Assembly (NCBI RefSeq): GCF_015207665.1
Contig: NZ_JADEWL010000038.1
Location: 1 to 49,501 of the forward strand
DNA length: 49,501 nucleotides
Origin: Plectonema cf. radiosum LEGE 06105
GTDB taxonomy: Bacteria; Cyanobacteriota; Cyanobacteriia; Cyanobacteriales; Nostocaceae
Reading direction: 5' to 3'
The notes under the pieces are model-generated. The model worked only from the letters and a program-made list of their open reading frames with translations. It was not told the DNA's origin and did not search any database. The position numbers and the translations under genes were made by a program. Of this stretch, positions 49,099 to 49,501 are shown in pieces. Every line of letters starts with the position of its first letter. The first letter of the stretch is position 1.

Positions 49099-49501
49099 AT
49101 GAAAGAGTTCAAACGCTTGCCTAATAAGGAATATAGGTCTAGGGAGTATCTTACACCCAAAGAAATACATTCTCTGCTGAAAGCAGCGCTTTCTTATGGT
49201 CGAAACTGTGTCAGGAACTATGCTTTGGTACTGTTAATGTTCCGTCATGGGCTGCGATTATCTGAAGCCATTAATTTAAGATGGGATGCGATATCTTTTG
49301 CAGACCGTGAAATTTTTGTCCAGCGTTTAAAAGGTAGTGATAGCAGCGTTCATCCTCTTGTTGATGACGAAATTGAAGCTTTAGAAAAATTACGGGCTTT
49401 GGAGCATGATGATGTGTATGTGTTTATTGGGGAAAGGGGTCAACGCTTGACTTCTGCTTCCGTACAAAGATTGATTACTAGATTGGGGAAAAACGCAAAA
49501 C
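49099..49501 (+). CDS. Tyrosine recombinase/integrase, 5' part (continues at base 1-309)
   Basis: The N-terminal part of the recombinase that continues at base 128 after the terminal overlap. It starts at ATG 49099 (MKEFKRLPNKEYRSREYLTPKEIHSLL). An in-frame ATG at 49081 overlaps the inverted repeat and is less likely. R53 (FRHGLRLSEAINL) and K78 (RLKGSDSS) of the catalytic set are encoded here. Neither ATG has a good ribosome site. Confidence 0.88.
   Translation, partial: MKEFKRLPNKEYRSREYLTPKEIHSLLKAALSYGRNCVRNYALVLLMFRHGLRLSEAINLRWDAISFADREIFVQRLKGSDSSVHPLVDDEIEALEKLRALEHDDVYVFIGERGQRLTSASVQRLITRLGKNAK
49375..49501. repeat. Terminal direct repeat, right copy
   Basis: Identical to bases 1-127. 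It should be removed before any copy-number or length statement about the plasmid. Confidence 0.95.

Noticed and set aside
1-49501. CRISPR arrays, tRNA and rRNA genes
   Set aside because: No regularly spaced identical repeats and no tRNA- or rRNA-like sequence were seen on either strand.

Overview
The window is a complete circular plasmid of 49,374 bp, opened inside a gene. Bases 1-127 and 49375-49501 are identical, and the tyrosine recombinase cut at base 1 reads on without interruption across the two ends. The host is very probably a filamentous (Nostocales-type) cyanobacterium. The evidence is HIP1 octamers (GCGATCGC), 7-bp tandem repeats, a Nostoc-type interspersed palindromic repeat, a CyRepA1-type replication protein, Uma2 and DUF6887 families, and antitoxins ending in the DESGYDEE-type motif. 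No rRNA, tRNA or CRISPR array was seen.

Backbone. Replication rests on a Toprim-helicase initiator (43958-47248, minus) with a 1.8-kb gene-free tract upstream (47249-49080) that probably holds the origin. Mobilisation is encoded by MobC and a MOB-type relaxase (42244-43552), a probable oriT region (41471-42243), and a divergent operon of a small DNA-binding protein, a ParA-like ATPase and a coiled-coil membrane protein (38994-41470). No type IV secretion set is present, so the plasmid looks mobilisable rather than self-transmissible. There are two different partition loci. One is ParA plus a ribbon-helix-helix (RHH) protein at 1298-2457, with TGGGTACCCA sites. The other is an actin-like ParM protein with RHH partners at 24684-26832, with AGCTATnnAGCTAT operator or centromere sites. 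Two small tyrosine recombinases may resolve multimers or act at unknown sites.

Cargo. There are two large candidate defence systems. At 2839-16898 lie an SNF2 helicase with a C-terminal DUF3883 nuclease-like domain, a DUF1156 DNA methylase, a DUF499 ATPase, and a 1300-residue protein with a restriction-nuclease-like N-terminus and a P-loop region that has lost its Walker lysine. At 31653-38804 lies the three-gene pPIWI_RE island: a zinc-ribbon REase protein, a DinG/XPD-like helicase with four clustered cysteines, and the pPIWI_RE protein. Around these are toxin-antitoxin-like pairs: Panacea plus partner (363-1236), Xre-ImmA plus PIN (17382-18987), and antitoxin plus PIN (20652-21565). A decaying stretch at 21705-24170 holds one frameshifted and one intact Uma2 gene, an antitoxin gene with an internal stop, and two paralogous small proteins.

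The region 27085-30279, downstream of the ParM locus, encodes a small hypothetical protein, two membrane proteins and a membrane-anchored P-loop ATPase. It ends at a strong Rho-independent terminator. Its function is not recognised. The functional calls come from motif reading alone; no database search was run.
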